NCBI RefSeq assembly: GCF_001544495.1
Contig: NZ_FCNZ02000023.1
Coordinates: 1 to 64,000 of the forward strand
DNA length: 64,000 bases
Reading direction: 5' to 3'
DNA from: Caballeronia telluris
GTDB taxonomy: Bacteria > Pseudomonadota > Gammaproteobacteria > Burkholderiales > Burkholderiaceae
This document shows positions 62,092-64,000 of the stretch, in pieces (position 1 is the stretch's first letter; each line of letters begins with the position of its first letter). The position numbers were made by a program, and so were the translations under genes. The notes under the pieces are model-generated. The model ran no database searches. It was not told the origin of the DNA and saw only the letters and a list, made by a program, of their open reading frames with translations.

Positions 62092-64000
62092 TCATGATCC
62101 GGTCGCGCTCGGCAACCCGTCGACGATGCGTTGCACAAGGCGTCCGAGATCGAGCGACGTCGGTGTGCGCACGGGATAGCGGCGCAGATCGATGCTTTCC
62201 GCCAGGCGCTCGAAGGTGATGTCGGCCTTGCCGATTTCGGCAAGAAGGCGCTTTTCGAGATCCGCCCCGCTTGTCCGGGCAGATGCGGACGCGCCGCGGC
62301 ACAACGCCGTCATCTGTCACACCAGCGAACTCGCGAGCGCGAGCGGCGCACGTGTCTGTTGGGCGATGTCGGCGGCGGCTTCGCGCATGAAGCGCATATC
62401 CACTTCCCATTGGCGCGCCTTCACGTCGACGAGAAACCAGATCGCGGTGTCGAAGCTCCCTTTCAGGACGCGGCGCGTCGCCAGCACGGGACGCGTCTGC
62501 CCGTCCTCACCCAGCAGCTCGATGCGGCGCTTTTCAGTCGCTACGAGCCCTTTGAACACTTCCTGCGCGCACACGTCCTGTTCGGCCGTGTAGTCGCTCA
62601 GGAAATTTTTCTGCGGCCGCTCGCCATGAACGCCGAGCAGCCGGCGGGCCGCCTTGTTGGTCGACAGAATGGTGCCTTCCATGCCGACCACTACGACGCC
62701 CTGGCGGGTCTCGCTCATGACGACTTTGTTGATCTCGGCCATCGCGCGCTGATCGATACCGTGTTGCAGCAAAACGGTCAGCTCGGTCAACGAATCGAAA
62801 TCGGCGCCGTGGAATGCGTGCCCCTCGCGCGTCTCGACGTGCAGCATCCAACGGATTCGGCCATAGAGAAACAATGGAATGGTGATCGCGGAATGCACGA
62901 CCGTGCGTCCGAGACTGACATATCCGTACTGCTAGAACTTCGGATTGCCGATCTCGTTGATCACGACCGTTTTGCGCAGGTGGAAGCGACTGCCGAGCAT
63001 CCCAATCGAAAATGGCTGCGCATAGTCGGGGCGGATAAGAAACAGCTTGCTCGCGTCCTTGTTCTGATAGAAGAGCCTGAATACTTCCGCCTGCCGGTCG
63101 ACCCGATACAGCGAGACGTAGTCCCGCTCGTAGTTCTGCGCGAGCTTTTTTTTCGACGATCTCGCACGTGACGGCCGGCAGCTCTTTCGCCTGCGCGAGC
63201 TGCTTGGCCAGCGCCACGCCGAGATCGTGGCGCTGGCGCTCGATTTCATCCTCGATGCGTATCAGCACCGGCTCCAGGTCGAGATTGCGCAACACTTCAC
63301 CCTCGACCTCCGAGTAAATCCGGCTGCGGGAGCAGAGCGACAGCGCCGAACTCGGTCCCTTCGAGTCCTTGGCGATGAGTGACGTCGCGGAGATCATGCC
63401 TTGCCGTTGATACATCCGCACGACCTCGTTGTCCGCGAACCCTGGGTATTCGCGCACGAAGCTAAGAATGTCCGGAATCGACGCCCTGCCCTTACTGAGG
63501 TACTCCGCGATTCCCTCCGGCAACGGCAGCCATCGCTCCACCCAGTCGAAGTCTTCGCGGGCCTTGACCACGTCGGCGGTCGGGTCGTCACCGTCGCATG
63601 AGTACAGTGCGAATGCGCGGAAATATTTCGCGCGCTCTGCATACATGCCGAAGGTCGCGTGATCGAACGGAATCAGCCGTTTGATCTGGCGGAGAATCCA
63701 ACGTAGCCGCTCTTCCCACGATCGGATCGAGACATCGCGGGCAATGCGCGCGATCTGCTCACGCACGCGGTCCTCCAGCGTCAGTTCGATCACCGCGAGC
63801 ACGCCGAGCGCACGTCCGTCCGGCGCGAGATCCGAAATGAGCAGCATCGGCGCCGCTTCGCGCTCGTGATTGGTGTATTTGCCCAGCGCGACATCTAGCT
63901 TGACTCGCTGGCTCCGCTTCAGGCAATTGTCGAAGCAGCGCTTGGTGGTGCGTGGGTTCGGATGGTTCTTCGGCGGCGGATCCGCTTCCTTGAATTGCGA
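62092..64000 (-). pseudogene. Decayed GAF/PAS sensor histidine kinase, 5' part beyond the window
   Basis: The minus frame is open from base 64000 (EADPPPKNHPNPRTTKRC...) and encodes GAF-like regions (SIRSWEERLRWILRQI... and after the lesions YVSLYRVDRQAEVFRLFYQN), a PAS domain (MSETRQGVVVVGMEGTILSTNKAARRLLG) and a dimerisation-like helix (RAPLALASSLV... LLAEIGKADITFERLAES). Three lesions are visible: a 1-base shift at an 8-T run (63146-63153), TAG at 62932-62934 and TGA at 62317-62319. A further shift follows near 62105. The protein families on either side of each lesion join cleanly, so this is one dead gene. Confidence 0.7.

Noticed and set aside
63146..63153. Programmed ribosomal frameshifting at the 8-base A run (coding strand)
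   Set aside because: The shift needed is +1, unlike the -1 shift of the dnaX-type A-AAA-AAG signal, and further stops and shifts downstream show that the gene is dead.

Overview
The window is GC-rich beta-proteobacterial DNA. Codon use, the dense LysR/SDR/ABC catabolic content and the protein families point to a Burkholderiaceae member (Paraburkholderia/Caballeronia/Cupriavidus-like). It looks like a metabolic island on a chromosome II or megaplasmid-like replicon: several complete catabolic operons are separated by decayed genes and insertion-sequence debris. No rRNA, tRNA, CRISPR or replication origin was seen.

Region 1 (1-17.3 kb). The 3' end of etfA is followed by a furan-degradation cluster that matches the hmf pathway (5-hydroxymethylfurfural / furfural / 2-furoate) in gene content and order. 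It contains an aldehyde dehydrogenase, a UbiD/UbiX decarboxylase pair (hmfFG), a three-subunit molybdenum furoyl-CoA dehydrogenase (hmfABC, large subunit fused to a CoxG-like domain), furoyl-CoA synthetase (hmfD), a crotonase-fold hydrolase (hmfE), a GMC oxidoreductase (hmfH), an MFS transporter and a membrane di-iron hydroxylase. Two close LysR paralogues bracket it. The expected end product is 2-oxoglutarate.

Region 2 (17.3-31.6 kb). A Phd/RelE toxin-antitoxin pair with a visible operator is followed by a 1113-residue SAM-cyclase-AAA-TPR regulator, a GlxA-type regulator with an SDR and an exported epoxide hydrolase, and a truncated secreted-protein gene. A LysR gene is divergent from a pxpA-biotin carrier-biotin carboxylase-pxpB-pxpC operon, a lactam/amide ATP hydrolase system that resembles a split urea carboxylase.

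Region 3 (31.6-40.7 kb). An operon has an amidase, a PuuE/cyclic-imidase-like deacetylase-fold enzyme, an MFS transporter, two SDRs, a small CxxC protein, a COG0523 GTPase, a leaderless PotD-like solute-binding protein joined to the GTPase frame by a single amber codon, and a GntR regulator with two winged-helix domains. I read it as a candidate cyclic-imide or lactam utilisation system.

Region 4 (40.7-55.9 kb). A field of decayed genes (TssE-like, Gfo/Idh/MocA tail, sugar epimerase with a stop, AroE with two frameshifts) lies beside an intact nine-gene operon: FGGY kinase, AcoABC-like thiamine/lipoyl dehydrogenase parts, ribose-type ABC importer and two SDRs. A SorC regulator is divergent from it across a clear dyad. 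It looks like a polyol or deoxy-sugar pathway that ends in acyloin/diketone cleavage.

Region 5 (55.9-64 kb). A hybrid histidine kinase is paired with a two-domain KaiC-like ATPase. Around them are IS3- and IS66-type remnants, truncated genes, and a badly decayed GAF/PAS sensor kinase that runs off the right edge.
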